The position numbers were made by a program, and so were the translations under genes. DNA of 64,000 nt from DASRDU01 sp035560235. Lineage in GTDB: Bacteria > Acidobacteriota > Blastocatellia > RBC074. The notes under the pieces were generated by a model, which saw nothing but the letters and a program-made list of their open reading frames with translations, had not been told where the DNA came from and made no database searches. Position 1 is the first letter of the stretch. Each line of letters opens with the position of its first letter. This document shows positions 53,888-61,909 of the stretch, piece after piece. The stretch covers positions 1-64,000 of the forward strand of contig DATMAG010000120.1 of NCBI GenBank assembly GCA_035560235.1, given 5' to 3'.

Positions 53888-54550
53888 ATGAGGAAAAGTA
53901 TTCTGGCTTTCATCGTGATCACGGCAATCAGCATGGCTCTTTATGGCTGTGCCACAACCAGCCGGGAAGGGACTGGAACCGGCACGGCCTCGCCTGCTGC
54001 AAAGATGTCTGATTCCGATCTGGAAAACAGCATCAAGGCGAAAATCAATTCTGATGAACAGCTCCGCGCTGCCAATCTGGATGTTGATGCCAATGCTGAT
54101 CGCAATGAAGCGACTCTGTCCGGCACGGTCGAGTCTGAAGCATTGCGCACCCGCGCCGTTGAACTGGCGAAGAGCGCGCATTCAGGTCTGATCGTGACCG
54201 ACAAGATTGATGTCAAACCGCGCGAACTCTCACGGTCGGAATACACCGATGAGAATGCGCGTGAAGAAAGAGCAAAGGCAAAGGAGCGTGGAGAAACAAT
54301 CGGCTCTTCGCTTGACGATGCCTGGATTCACGCCAAGATCGTGACCAAACTGATCGGCAATGCCAGTACGCCGGAACGCAAGATCAACGTGGACGTCAAC
54401 AACAACGTGGTGACGCTGCGTGGTACTGTGGATACGGCGGAGGCGAAGATGGAGGCCGAACGTGTGGCGAAGGAAACCGAGGGCGTCAAGCGCGTCGTCA
54501 ACCAGCTCAAGGTTGGTGCTGCGGCCAGTTCGACACCGGCCCATAAGTAA
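53888..54550 (+). CDS. dual-BON lipoprotein (OsmY-like)
   Basis: 220 residues. Lipoprotein signal with lipobox LYGC at residues 18-21 (ISMALYGCATTS). Two BON domains: residues about 42-112 (DLENSIKAKINSDEQLRAAN and ATLSGTVESEALRTRAVELA) and 145-212 (DAWIHAKIVTKLIGNAST and VTLRGTVDTAEAKMEAERVA). A charged linker lies between. Likely attached to the inner leaflet of the outer membrane, where OsmY/DolP-type proteins keep envelope integrity. GGGAGGG precedes the ATG at 53888. A terminator follows at 54610. Confidence 0.92.
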   Translation: MRKSILAFIVITAISMALYGCATTSREGTGTGTASPAAKMSDSDLENSIKAKINSDEQLRAANLDVDANADRNEATLSGTVESEALRTRAVELAKSAHSGLIVTDKIDVKPRELSRSEYTDENAREERAKAKERGETIGSSLDDAWIHAKIVTKLIGNASTPERKINVDVNNNVVTLRGTVDTAEAKMEAERVAKETEGVKRVVNQLKVGAAASSTPAHK

Positions 54551-54609
54551 TCATCGCATGATGTGAGATGCCTCCTTTTGGTTGATGGTCATAGTGGCTC
54601 AACCAGCTT

Positions 54610-54640
54610 CGGGCGGCGCTGTGGCGTCGCCCGCTTTTTT
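54610..54640 (+). terminator. rho-independent terminator after the dual-BON gene
   Basis: CGGGCG-G-CGC (from 54610) pairs with GCG-T-CGCCCG, TGTG loop, followed by TTTTTT at 54635-54640. It is 60 bp downstream of the stop codon. Confidence 0.88.
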
Positions 54641-54650
54641 GTCAGAAGGA

Positions 54651-54717
54651 GATGACGGAACAAACGGAATGAACGGATGTTTTCGTGTGTTTCGTTCACT
54701 TCGTTTGTTCCGTCATC
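54651..54717. repeat. 25-bp inverted repeat GATGACGGAACAAACGG
   Basis: Left arm at 54651-54675 and right arm at 54693-54717 match in 23 of 25 positions as inverted repeats, with a 17-bp spacer. It lies just after the dual-BON terminator and 48 bp before the site-2 protease start. Built of GACGGAACAAACG and GAACG words, like the other word-type repeats here. Confidence 0.85.
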
Positions 54718-54764
54718 ATTCTTCCGGCCCGACACCACTGCACTCGTGCTGAGTGAGCGCGAAT

Positions 54765-55967
54765 ATGAACAGAGGACTGCGCATAGGCCGGATTTTCGGC
54801 ATCAGCATTCAGGTTGACGCCAGCTGGATTCTGATTTTTCTGCTCGTGACCTGGAGTCTGGCTGCAGGCGTCTTTCCGGAGTGGCATCCGGAATGGTCAG
54901 GCTGGACGAACCAGGCTGTGGCGATTGCGGGAGCGCTGCTCTTCTTTGTTTCGATTCTGCTGCACGAACTGTCGCACTCGCTCGTGGCAAAGGCGCGCGG
55001 GCTGCCGGTGCGGCGGATTACGCTGTTTCTGTTCGGCGGCGTCTCAAACATCGAACGCGAGCCGCCAACACCAAAGACCGAATTTCTGATGGCCGTCGTC
55101 GGGCCGCTCACAAGCATCGTGCTGGGAGTCATCCTGGTTGCGCTGAGCACGGTCAGCCTTACCTGGCCGGAGGTCTTTCCGGGAGATACCAGGCAGATCA
55201 TCGGCGCACTCGGCCCGGTTTCGACGCTGCTGCTGTGGCTCGGGCCGGTCAATATTTTTCTGGGCATCTTCAATCTGCTGCCCGGGTTTCCGCTCGACGG
55301 CGGGCGCATTCTGCGTTCGATTCTCTGGCAGACAAGCGGCGATCTGCAAAAGGCTACAAGATGGGCGGCCTCTGTCGGACGCCTCACCGGCTGGCTGTTT
55401 ATTCTGACTGGCATTGCGATGGTCTTTGGCCTTCGCGTGCCTGTTTTCGGCGCAGGCCTGGTCAGTGGCCTGTGGCTGGTGCTGATCGGCTGGTTCCTGA
55501 GCGATGCGGCGGTGACGAGCTATCAGCAGACAGTGATTCGCAACCTGCTCGAAGATGTCCCGGTCTTCCGGCTGATGCACTCGAATGTTCCGGTCGTGCC
55601 TCCGACGATGCCCGTCAGCGTGCTGGTTTACGACTGGATTATGGGAACTGATGAACGCGCCTTTCCGGTGATGGAAGCAGATCATCTGGTTGGTCTGGTC
55701 TGCCTTGAGGATGTGCGCCGGGTGCCGCGCGAGCAGTGGGAGCAGACGACTGTCGGCGAGATCATGACGCGGCTGAATCAGCTTGATGTCGTGGCCGCTC
55801 GCGAAGACGCGAGCGAAGCGCTCGAAAAGCTCACGCGCCGCGACGTGCGTCAGGTGCCGGTTGTTGATAACGGACGGCTGGTCGGCCTGCTGCGCCGCCG
55901 CGACATCATCAAGTGGCTGCAGCTGCAGTCAGGCTTCAACCTGCCCGGCCAGAGCCTGCAGGCCTGA
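54765..55967 (+). CDS. site-2 protease family membrane metallopeptidase with CBS domains
   Basis: M50B intramembrane zinc protease of 400 residues. Six helices; zinc motif HELSH in SILLHELSHSLVAKARGLPV and the third ligand in NLLPGFPLDGGRILRS. The loop FLFGGVSNIEREPPTPKTEF is typical of the SpoIVFB/Rip3-like subgroup. Two CBS domains at about residues 255-390 (TVGEIMTRLNQLDVVAARED and VPVVDNGRLVGLLRRRDIIK) probably sense adenine nucleotides and gate the protease. ATG 54765 was chosen; a GTG at 54753 would add four residues. No anti-sigma-factor substrate gene is next to it. A perfect hairpin follows at 55987. Confidence 0.92.
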   Translation: MNRGLRIGRIFGISIQVDASWILIFLLVTWSLAAGVFPEWHPEWSGWTNQAVAIAGALLFFVSILLHELSHSLVAKARGLPVRRITLFLFGGVSNIEREPPTPKTEFLMAVVGPLTSIVLGVILVALSTVSLTWPEVFPGDTRQIIGALGPVSTLLLWLGPVNIFLGIFNLLPGFPLDGGRILRSILWQTSGDLQKATRWAASVGRLTGWLFILTGIAMVFGLRVPVFGAGLVSGLWLVLIGWFLSDAAVTSYQQTVIRNLLEDVPVFRLMHSNVPVVPPTMPVSVLVYDWIMGTDERAFPVMEADHLVGLVCLEDVRRVPREQWEQTTVGEIMTRLNQLDVVAAREDASEALEKLTRRDVRQVPVVDNGRLVGLLRRRDIIKWLQLQSGFNLPGQSLQA

Positions 55968-55986
55968 ACCGCCGGGATTGCTGAAA

Positions 55987-56018
55987 CTCTGCTGCGGGCA
56001 ATTCAGCCCGCAGCAGAG
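55987..56018. terminator. bidirectional terminator between site-2 protease and doxX genes
   Basis: Perfect 13-bp stem CTCTGCTGCGGGC (55987-55999) and GCCCGCAGCAGAG (56006-56018), AATTCA loop. It lies between convergent genes. No T-run, but the stem is very stable. Confidence 0.75.
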
Positions 56019-56054
56019 CGAGTCTGTGGTTACGGGAACGGCGCTGCTTTATCT

Positions 56055-56519
56055 TCAGGCCGGGCGTCCGATGATCGGGGGATGGCTTTCGTAGCTGCCT
56101 GCTGCGTGCCGCTCACGGCGGCGCAGGAGCGTATCAAGGGCAAGGACATTGTACTCAGAGTAGAAGATCAGAAAGAACGTGCAGAGTGAATAGAGCAGAT
56201 TCTGTGCGACTGTCTGCGGCTGTTGCAGCAGAATCACTCCAATCGTCAGCCCCATCATCAGGACTGCCATCAGCGACAGGCCCACCAGCGTAAACAGACC
56301 GAGCAGTACCAGCACGCCGACAATGATTTCAAGAAAGGGCAGAAGCAGACTGAAGAGATGAACCAGGCCGGACGGCGCAGGTGTCTTTGCAAACTGCCCG
56401 CCCATCATTTCGGCAAAAGCGCCCGGCCCCGCCATCAGCTTGCCGAGACCATAAAAGAGAAAGATCAGCCCGAGGCTGACTCTCAGCAAAAGGTATCCCC
56501 AGTGTTTGTAGCTTTCCAT
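56055..56519 (-). CDS. DoxX family membrane protein
   Basis: 154 residues with four helices: HWGYLLLRVSLGLIFLFYGL, GLVHLFSLLLPFLEIIVGVL, VLLGLFTLVGLSLMAVLMMG and LLYSLCTFFLIFYSEYNVLA. The RVSLGLIFLFYGLGKL start with GK and the P..EI in helix 2 fit DoxX. Members range from thiosulfate:quinone oxidoreductase subunits to redox-stress proteins (MSMEG DoxX with SodA). GGGAGGAG precedes the ATG at 56519. It lies 18 bp downstream of the HTH gene on the same strand; co-transcription is likely. Function here unknown. Confidence 0.85.
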   Translation of the reverse strand: MESYKHWGYLLLRVSLGLIFLFYGLGKLMAGPGAFAEMMGGQFAKTPAPSGLVHLFSLLLPFLEIIVGVLVLLGLFTLVGLSLMAVLMMGLTIGVILLQQPQTVAQNLLYSLCTFFLIFYSEYNVLALDTLLRRRERHAAGSYESHPPIIGRPA

Positions 56520-56537
56520 ATGCTCCTCCCTTCGCAA

Positions 56538-57086
56538 TCAGGCTCCGGCCCGTGTTTCCGGCTGAGGACGCGCGTCGGGCGGCGGAGTCCCGGTTTCATC
56601 TTCTTCGTCTTCTGTCTCTTCAATCAAAGCCGGATTCAGATCAGCTTCACTGAGCCGTTCCATCAGCCAGTGACGAAAGATTTCAGCTTCGTGGCCTTTG
56701 CGCGTCCACCGCGCGCGATTGAACATCGTCATCGCCATCATCAGCGCGTGATGCTGCCCGGCGCGATCACCGGCCAGTTCAAACTGATGATACAGGCGAT
56801 CAATCAAATCCACGCTCTGCCGCGCCGCCTCTTCATCTCTGAAGCCGAGCTTCCCGGCAAAGAATCTTGAGTAAACATTCATCGGCTGGCCGGTCGTCGT
56901 GTACAGATCGAAATAGCCGCTGATCAGTCCCGCCTGCTGCAGAACCGAAGCGACATAACCGGGCCGCGAGCCGGTAATCATTGCCAGATCCTCAACGCTG
57001 CCCACGCCGTTCGTGAAGAGCGCAATGATCTGATCCTTTTTCGATACGCGCCGCTCGCGCTGCGCGCCTGATTCACGTTCACGCAT
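56538..57086 (-). CDS. HTH-domain protein of unknown function
   Basis: 182 residues from ATG 57086. Near the N-terminus, KKDQIIALFTNGVGSVEDLA and MITGSRPGYVASVLQQAGLI look like a helix-turn-helix (xxxxLAxxTGxxxxYVxxxL). The middle has YSRFFAGKLGFRDEEAARQS and a helical segment LIDRLYHQFELAGDRAGQHH. The tail is acidic and Pro-rich (EETEDEEDETGTPPPDARP). Upstream ATGs at 57101 and 57128 lack ribosome sites, whereas CGAGACTTA precedes 57086. Transcribed divergently from the glycosylase gene with under 60 bp between the starts, so it might regulate that promoter; the family is not one I can name. Confidence 0.7.
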   Translation of the reverse strand: MRERESGAQRERRVSKKDQIIALFTNGVGSVEDLAMITGSRPGYVASVLQQAGLISGYFDLYTTTGQPMNVYSRFFAGKLGFRDEEAARQSVDLIDRLYHQFELAGDRAGQHHALMMAMTMFNRARWTRKGHEAEIFRHWLMERLSEADLNPALIEETEDEEDETGTPPPDARPQPETRAGA

Positions 57087-57115
57087 TAAGTCTCGTTTCA
57101 TACACTGTGAATAGT

Positions 57116-57730
57116 ATGCAAATTGCAAGCCTCATCGGTGCCATGCCGAAACAGCAGTTGAAGAAAAAAGCTGAGAATGAACGGCGGCTCGAAGAACTGG
57201 CCGCCGCAATTCGCGTCTGTGTCAGATGCCCGCTGCACGAATCGCGCACTCTGGCCGTGCCGGGCGACGGAACAGTGAAGGCAAAGGTGATGATTATCGG
57301 CGAAGCGCCGGGGCGCGATGAGGATACGACCGGACATCCGTTTGTGGGCGCAGCCGGGCGCTTTCTCGACTCGGTGCTTGAGGGCAGCGGCATCAGACGC
57401 GAGGATCTTTTCATCACCAACACGGTCAAATGCCGTCCGCCGCAGAACCGCACGCCGCGCAGGCTGGAAGTTGACACCTGCACCTCGAACTATCTGTTCG
57501 AGCAGATTGAACTCATCAATCCGCAGCTCGTCATGCTGCTCGGCAGCGTGGCGGCAAAAAAAGTGCTGGGAATCAAAACCATCGGCGAGGCGCGCGGGCA
57601 GGTCATCGAACGCGACGGGCGCAAATATCTGGTCGGTTATCACCCGGCAGTCAGGTTTTATCGTGAAGACCTGGCCGAAAAGGTCAGAGAGGATTTCGAT
57701 CTGCTCAGAAGAGTAATCGAACAATTGTAA
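57116..57730 (+). CDS. udg: type-4 uracil-DNA glycosylase (4Fe-4S)
   Basis: Removes uracil from DNA to start base-excision repair. 204 residues. Cys ligands for the 4Fe-4S cluster are in CVRCPLHES and, downstream, KCRPPQNRTPRR and DTCTSNYL. The catalytic and uracil-binding motif GEAPGRDEDTTGHPFVGAAG is complete, as is VGYHPAVRFY near the end. The start is uncertain: ATG 57116 or ATG 57143; the latter begins MPKQQLKKK and also lies before the conserved part. The HTH gene is divergent. Assignment to family 4 is firm. Confidence 0.92.
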   Translation: MQIASLIGAMPKQQLKKKAENERRLEELAAAIRVCVRCPLHESRTLAVPGDGTVKAKVMIIGEAPGRDEDTTGHPFVGAAGRFLDSVLEGSGIRREDLFITNTVKCRPPQNRTPRRLEVDTCTSNYLFEQIELINPQLVMLLGSVAAKKVLGIKTIGEARGQVIERDGRKYLVGYHPAVRFYREDLAEKVREDFDLLRRVIEQL

Positions 57731-57791
57731 TCGCGCATTCTGTTCGCCGGACTGTCGGCCCGGCGAACAGTCAGTGAAAGGAGAAACAGTC

Positions 57792-57977
57792 ATGGCATCA
57801 CACACTGATCCCGTCTGCGGAATGCAGGTTGATGAAGAGAATGCCGCCGGTGAATCGGAGTATCTGGAGCAGAGGTATTACTTCTGCTCGGAAGACTGCA
57901 AGCACAAGTTCGACCAGCGCCCGGAAGATTACGTGGTCAGAAGCGGACAGGCCGGGCGCAGCGTGACGAGCGGCTGA
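57792..57977 (+). CDS. YHS-domain metal-binding protein
   Basis: Very small protein (61 residues). The TDPVCGMQVDEENAAGESEY, LEQRYYFCSEDCKHKFDQRP sequence is the standard YHS module with CGM, CS.DC and F..P.. and would bind copper or another soft metal through its Cys pair. AAAGGAG precedes the ATG at 57792. It follows udg by 61 bp. In other bacteria YHS domains occur in copper ATPases and TRASH proteins; the Cys-rich DUF326 gene 4.5 kb downstream suggests a shared metal-handling theme, by inference. Confidence 0.9.
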   Translation: MASHTDPVCGMQVDEENAAGESEYLEQRYYFCSEDCKHKFDQRPEDYVVRSGQAGRSVTSG

Positions 57978-58026
57978 GGCGCTTCAGGGGCCGGGGCTCA
58001 ACGGATTTTTTCAGGAGGAAGTGAGA

Positions 58027-58593
58027 ATGCTGACCCGCTTGCGACGACGCAGAGATGAGGATGTCCTGAAAGGCCTGCTGGTCGGCGCGATCAGCGGGCT
58101 GGCTGCATCCTGGGTGATGAATCAGTTTCAGGCGTGGCTGAGCCATATGGCTGGCAGCGACGGTAATTCGCACGGCGCGCAGTCAGAGCAGCAGGGCACA
58201 CCGCCGCACGGACAGCAGCCGCGCAGCGAAAATTCGGACGATGACGCGACTGAAAGACTCGCGGCTGTGCTGTCTGAAAACATTGCCGGACAGATGCTGA
58301 CTGAAGACGAAAAGAAGTCTGCAGGCACAGCCCTTCACTATGCTTTTGGCGTCACGACCGGCGCGGCTTACGGCGCGGCAGCCGAACTGCTGCCACAGGT
58401 GAAGGCCGGAGCCGGAATACCATTCGGCGCGCTGGTCTGGCTGACGGCGGATGAGGGCGTCGTGCCTGCGCTCGGGCTGTCGAAAACGCCGACAGATTAT
58501 CCGCTGTCAATTCATGCTTACTCACTGGCTTCGCATCTGGTCTACGGCGCGACAACCGAAGGCCTGCGCCGTGTGCTGCGCCCTTTGCTCTGA
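58027..58593 (+). CDS. DUF1440/YagU-like membrane protein
   Basis: 188 residues. An N-terminal helix VLKGLLVGAISGLAASWVMN with the motif GxxAGxxAxxVM is followed by QFQAWLSHM. A long hydrophilic insert (about residues 50-95, Gln/Ser/Asp-rich) precedes three more helices: TALHYAFGVTTGAAYGAAAE, IPFGALVWLTADEGVVPALG, and SLASHLVYGATTEGLRRVLR. DUF1440 proteins are predicted inner-membrane proteins, YagU of E. coli helping acid survival. ATG 58027 sits eight bases after GGAGGAA; a GTG at 58021 is too close. Same strand as udg and the YHS gene. Confidence 0.82.
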   Translation: MLTRLRRRRDEDVLKGLLVGAISGLAASWVMNQFQAWLSHMAGSDGNSHGAQSEQQGTPPHGQQPRSENSDDDATERLAAVLSENIAGQMLTEDEKKSAGTALHYAFGVTTGAAYGAAAELLPQVKAGAGIPFGALVWLTADEGVVPALGLSKTPTDYPLSIHAYSLASHLVYGATTEGLRRVLRPLL

Positions 58594-58696
58594 GGCGCGC
58601 TGTTCGAATTGAACAGGATCATTTGAAAACAGGTCGTTCGGATCACGTGCAGAGAGTGAACTGAGAGCCGCCTGATAAATCACGTGGAGCAGATTT

Positions 58697-59206
58697 ATGT
58701 CACAGTTCAGCAGATGGAATGATGACCGCGAGCGCAGCTACGTCGAACGCGCCGCTGATGAGGTTCGCGCCTGGCTCGGTGACGACGAGGCTGTCAGGCG
58801 CAGGCGCGAGGATATGCGGCGCAACAGCCGGGGCGAGGGCCGTTACAAGGGCACCTTTGATCGCGCCGATCTGCATGGCTTCGGTTACGAAAGCGCGGAG
58901 AGCGGCATCCGGCAGCCGCGAACCCGTCACGAATGGGAACGGATGCGCGGCCCGTATGCAGGGCGCGGTCCGCAGGGGGACAGGCGCTCTGATGAGCGAA
59001 TCGCGGAAGAGATCAATGAGCAGCTGACGCATCACGGAATGATTGATGCCACACAGATTCAGGTCAGAGTGCAGGATGGCGAGGTCACGCATGAAGGCAC
59101 TGTCGGCAGCCGCGCGGAGCGGCGCCTGGCTGAGGCCGCTGCTGAATCCTGCTCCGGCGTCAGAGAAGTTTTCAATCACCTGCGGGTCAATCGAAATGGT
59201 CAGTAA
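58697..59206 (+). CDS. short SWFGD-like BON protein, paralogue of 50839-51906
   Basis: 169 residues. The N-terminus SYVERAADEVRAWLGDDEAV and RRRREDMRR matches DRAGDEVRSWFGDDEAERRR of the larger protein, and the linker GPYAGRGPQGDRRSDERI matches GPYTGRGPSGYQRSDERI. The BON domain (about 100-165, VRVQDGEVTHEGTVGSRAER) includes the shared ESCSGVREVxNxLRV. What differs is the middle: 40 charged residues instead of 160 low-complexity ones. No signal peptide. ATG at 58697 after TGGAGC. The pair looks like ordered versus disordered-linker versions of one adapter protein. Function unknown. Confidence 0.85.
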   Translation: MSQFSRWNDDRERSYVERAADEVRAWLGDDEAVRRRREDMRRNSRGEGRYKGTFDRADLHGFGYESAESGIRQPRTRHEWERMRGPYAGRGPQGDRRSDERIAEEINEQLTHHGMIDATQIQVRVQDGEVTHEGTVGSRAERRLAEAAAESCSGVREVFNHLRVNRNGQ

Positions 59207-59289
59207 CAGCAGATCGGATTTCAACTCAGTGTCTGGAAGCCGCAATTGAAAACTGACCGGAAAGTCTGCACTGCATTCACCAGAAGGTT

Positions 59290-60774
59290 ATGATGATCGC
59301 TTCAGTAAATCAGTGGCTGAAGCGCGCACGCACGGCGGCCTGGCTGACCGGGCTGCTGTCGGCTGCCGTTGCGGGACAGAGTGTGCCGGGGCCGGGATTC
59401 AATCTTTTTTCGCCGCCGCAGGAGATTGAAATCGGGCGGGAATCAGCCGCACAAATCGAGCGGCAGGCGCCGCTGCTGCGCGATGCCACTCTCAGCAGTT
59501 ATCTCAATCGCATCGGGCTGCAGCTCGCCGCGCAGGCTCCGGGCGAGCGTTACCCGTGGAGCTTCAGAGTCATCAATGTTCCTGACATTGCCGCATTCGC
59601 GCTGCCGGGCGGGCCTGTTTATCTGACTCGCGGAGCGATTGAAGCGGCGCACAGCGAAGGAGAGCTGGCCGGACTGATTGCGCACGCGCTGGCGCATATT
59701 GCCCTGCGTCACGGGGCCGGGCAGGCCTCGAAGGCATATCTGGCGCAGGCGGGCCTGAGCGTGATGGGCGGGCTGCCGGGCGGTGCGCTGGCCGGGATCA
59801 TCGGCGCGGTGGGTGGTTGCGGACTCAATCCGGTCTTTCTCAATTACAGCCGCGAGGCCGAGATGCAGGCCGATCTGCTGAGTGCGCAGATGCTGGCGCA
59901 GGCCGGATACGATCCGCGCGAACTTGCGAGCTTCTTCGAGACGGCGCGCCGCAGCGGGAATGCTCAGTCCGGGCAGACATCCTGCTTCAGCGATCATCCG
60001 TCGCTGCTCAGTCGGCGCGAGCGCGTCATCCAGTCGGCCATGCAACTGCTCGTGCCGCGCCCGCTGCAGCGTGGCTACAGCTTCGATCAGATGCAGCATT
60101 ACGTCGCAAGCCTGCCGCGTTCAGACCTCAGAAGCATTCCTTTTGGCGGCGCAGTGGCGGGTGTGTCGCGGCCACCGTCGGGCGCGGTGATTGATGTTCG
60201 CATCGAAAAGCCTTCTCCCCGAACCATCATCTGGCGTCAGCCGGGGAGCCTTTATAACGTCGCTTATCCGGATAACTGGCAGGCCTGGCCGAGCAGCGAC
60301 AGGTTCGGGGTGACTTTCGTTCCGGCGGGCGGAGCCGTGCAGAGAAACGGCATCGAGCAGCTTGTGTACGGCGCAATGATCAATCACTACCGCCCGCTTG
60401 GCGACAACAGCCGGTTCAGCGGGCGGCCACAGCGCAGGCTGCGTTACGTCGGCGGACGCGGCGCGCTGCCCGAGGCGACGAATGATCTGCTCAACAGCCT
60501 CCTGCAGAATAATCCGCAGCTCGATTACGTGCGCGGTTCAGCGCGCCGGGGAACGATTGACGGAGGCCGGGCGATCACGCTGACGCTGACCGGACGTTCA
60601 CCCATCACCGGACGCGCCCAGCAGGTGCAGCTTTACACGCGGACGCGCGATGAAGAGCGCATAAATGATGCGCTCTTCATCGCGCCGGATGATGAGTTCG
60701 CTGACCTCCGTCACATCTTCAATCAGATGCTGCGCAGCCTGAACATTGATGATCGGGCGCTGGACGAGAACTGA
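59290..60774 (+). CDS. exported M48-like protein with HALAH in place of HExxH
   Basis: 494 residues with a signal peptide (AAWLTGLLSAAVAGQ). The M48 domain (about residues 40-260) has the usual FNLFSPPQEIEIGRESAAQI opening, then FALPGGPVYLTRGAIEAAHS and LAGLIAHALAHIALRHGAGQ. The zinc motif reads H132-A-L-A-H136, so the catalytic Glu is Ala (GCG) while both His and the downstream EAEMQADLL region stay. It likely keeps a metal but not proteolysis, unless a residue elsewhere compensates. The C-terminal 230 residues are mixed beta/alpha with PRTIIWRQPGSLYNVAYPDN. ATG 59290 follows AGAAGG. BepA-like quality-control chaperone activity is a possibility. Confidence 0.87.
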   Translation: MMIASVNQWLKRARTAAWLTGLLSAAVAGQSVPGPGFNLFSPPQEIEIGRESAAQIERQAPLLRDATLSSYLNRIGLQLAAQAPGERYPWSFRVINVPDIAAFALPGGPVYLTRGAIEAAHSEGELAGLIAHALAHIALRHGAGQASKAYLAQAGLSVMGGLPGGALAGIIGAVGGCGLNPVFLNYSREAEMQADLLSAQMLAQAGYDPRELASFFETARRSGNAQSGQTSCFSDHPSLLSRRERVIQSAMQLLVPRPLQRGYSFDQMQHYVASLPRSDLRSIPFGGAVAGVSRPPSGAVIDVRIEKPSPRTIIWRQPGSLYNVAYPDNWQAWPSSDRFGVTFVPAGGAVQRNGIEQLVYGAMINHYRPLGDNSRFSGRPQRRLRYVGGRGALPEATNDLLNSLLQNNPQLDYVRGSARRGTIDGGRAITLTLTGRSPITGRAQQVQLYTRTRDEERINDALFIAPDDEFADLRHIFNQMLRSLNIDDRALDEN

Positions 60775-60790
60775 CCGGAAGGCTCGGCTG

Positions 60791-61825
60791 ATGGACGTGA
60801 TTCTCTTTCCCTTTGGTGATTACTGGTGGCTGTACGCAGGCTTTGTCGTCTTCGTGCTGCTGATGCTGGCGCTCGATCTGGGCGTTTTTCAGCGCCACGC
60901 GCACGCGGTTTCGTTTCGTGAGGCTGCGATCTGGAGCGCCGTCTGGGTGATCCTCTCGCTCGGATTCAATTTTGCTCTCTGGCGCTATGCGCTCTGGCAA
61001 CTGCCGCGCGATCCGCGTCTCGCGGCAATTCCCGGTTTCGATCCCGAAGCGGCGGCGTGGCAGGCGGCGCTGGAATTTCTGACCGGCTATGTGGTCGAAA
61101 AATCGCTCTCGGTTGATAACATCTTCATCTTCGTTGTCATCTTCAGCTACTTCAATACTCCGGCCAGATATCAGCACCGGGTGCTTTTTTACGGCATCCT
61201 GGGCGCGCTCGTCTTTCGCGCCAGCTTCATCGCCATCGGCACGGCGCTCGTGCAGTATCACTGGGTGCTGGTGGTCTTCGGCCTCTTTCTGATCGTCACG
61301 GGCGGGCGGATGATCTTTGCCGGTCGCGAAAAGTACGAGCCGGAGCGCAACCCGCTGCTGCGGCTCTTCCAGCGGCTGGTTCCGGTGACGGCTGAGCCTG
61401 AGGATGAGCATTTCTTCGTGCGGCAGAACGGCAGGCTGCACGCCACGCCGCTGCTGATTGCGCTCTTCGTCCTTGAAATGACGGACATCATCTTTGCGAT
61501 TGATTCGGTGCCCGCGATCTTTGCGCTGACGAATGAGCCGCTGATCGTCTTCACTTCAAACATCCTTGCGATTCTCGGCCTGCGTTCGATGTACTTCATG
61601 CTCGCCGGAGCGGTGGAAAAATTTCATCTGCTCAAATACGGCCTGGCGGTCGTGCTTATCTTTGTTGGCCTGAAGATGGTCTGGCTCAATGATCTCTTTG
61701 GCGGCAAATTCCCGATCAGCCTCTCGCTCGGCATCATCATCTCAACCATCGGCGCTTCGATTGTTCTTTCGCTGCTCTTTCCGAAACGTGCGCAGGCGTG
61801 GCACAGGCGCGAGCGGCACATCTGA
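60791..61825 (+). CDS. TerC/Alx family membrane protein
   Basis: 344 residues with about nine helices. Motifs: LALDLGVFQRHAHAVSFREA, then VEKSLSVDNIFIFVVIFSYF with the conserved SxDN, and FVLEMTDIIFAIDSVPAIFA with the second E.TDI.FA.DS. The Asp pairs are the proposed metal site; E. coli Alx and related TerC proteins export Mn2+ and some help load metal on exported enzymes. ATG 60791 is 16 bp after the M48-like stop, so they are co-transcribed. Alx in E. coli is controlled by a pH-responsive riboswitch, but no leader would fit here. Confidence 0.92.
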   Translation: MDVILFPFGDYWWLYAGFVVFVLLMLALDLGVFQRHAHAVSFREAAIWSAVWVILSLGFNFALWRYALWQLPRDPRLAAIPGFDPEAAAWQAALEFLTGYVVEKSLSVDNIFIFVVIFSYFNTPARYQHRVLFYGILGALVFRASFIAIGTALVQYHWVLVVFGLFLIVTGGRMIFAGREKYEPERNPLLRLFQRLVPVTAEPEDEHFFVRQNGRLHATPLLIALFVLEMTDIIFAIDSVPAIFALTNEPLIVFTSNILAILGLRSMYFMLAGAVEKFHLLKYGLAVVLIFVGLKMVWLNDLFGGKFPISLSLGIIISTIGASIVLSLLFPKRAQAWHRRERHI

Positions 61826-61909
61826 ATTGCGGCACGATGCCGGGCTGATGACTTTGTCCTCCGGAGGCGGTCCAGGGCTTGCAGGTGATGAGCGCGGAGG
61901 ATGCATCGG

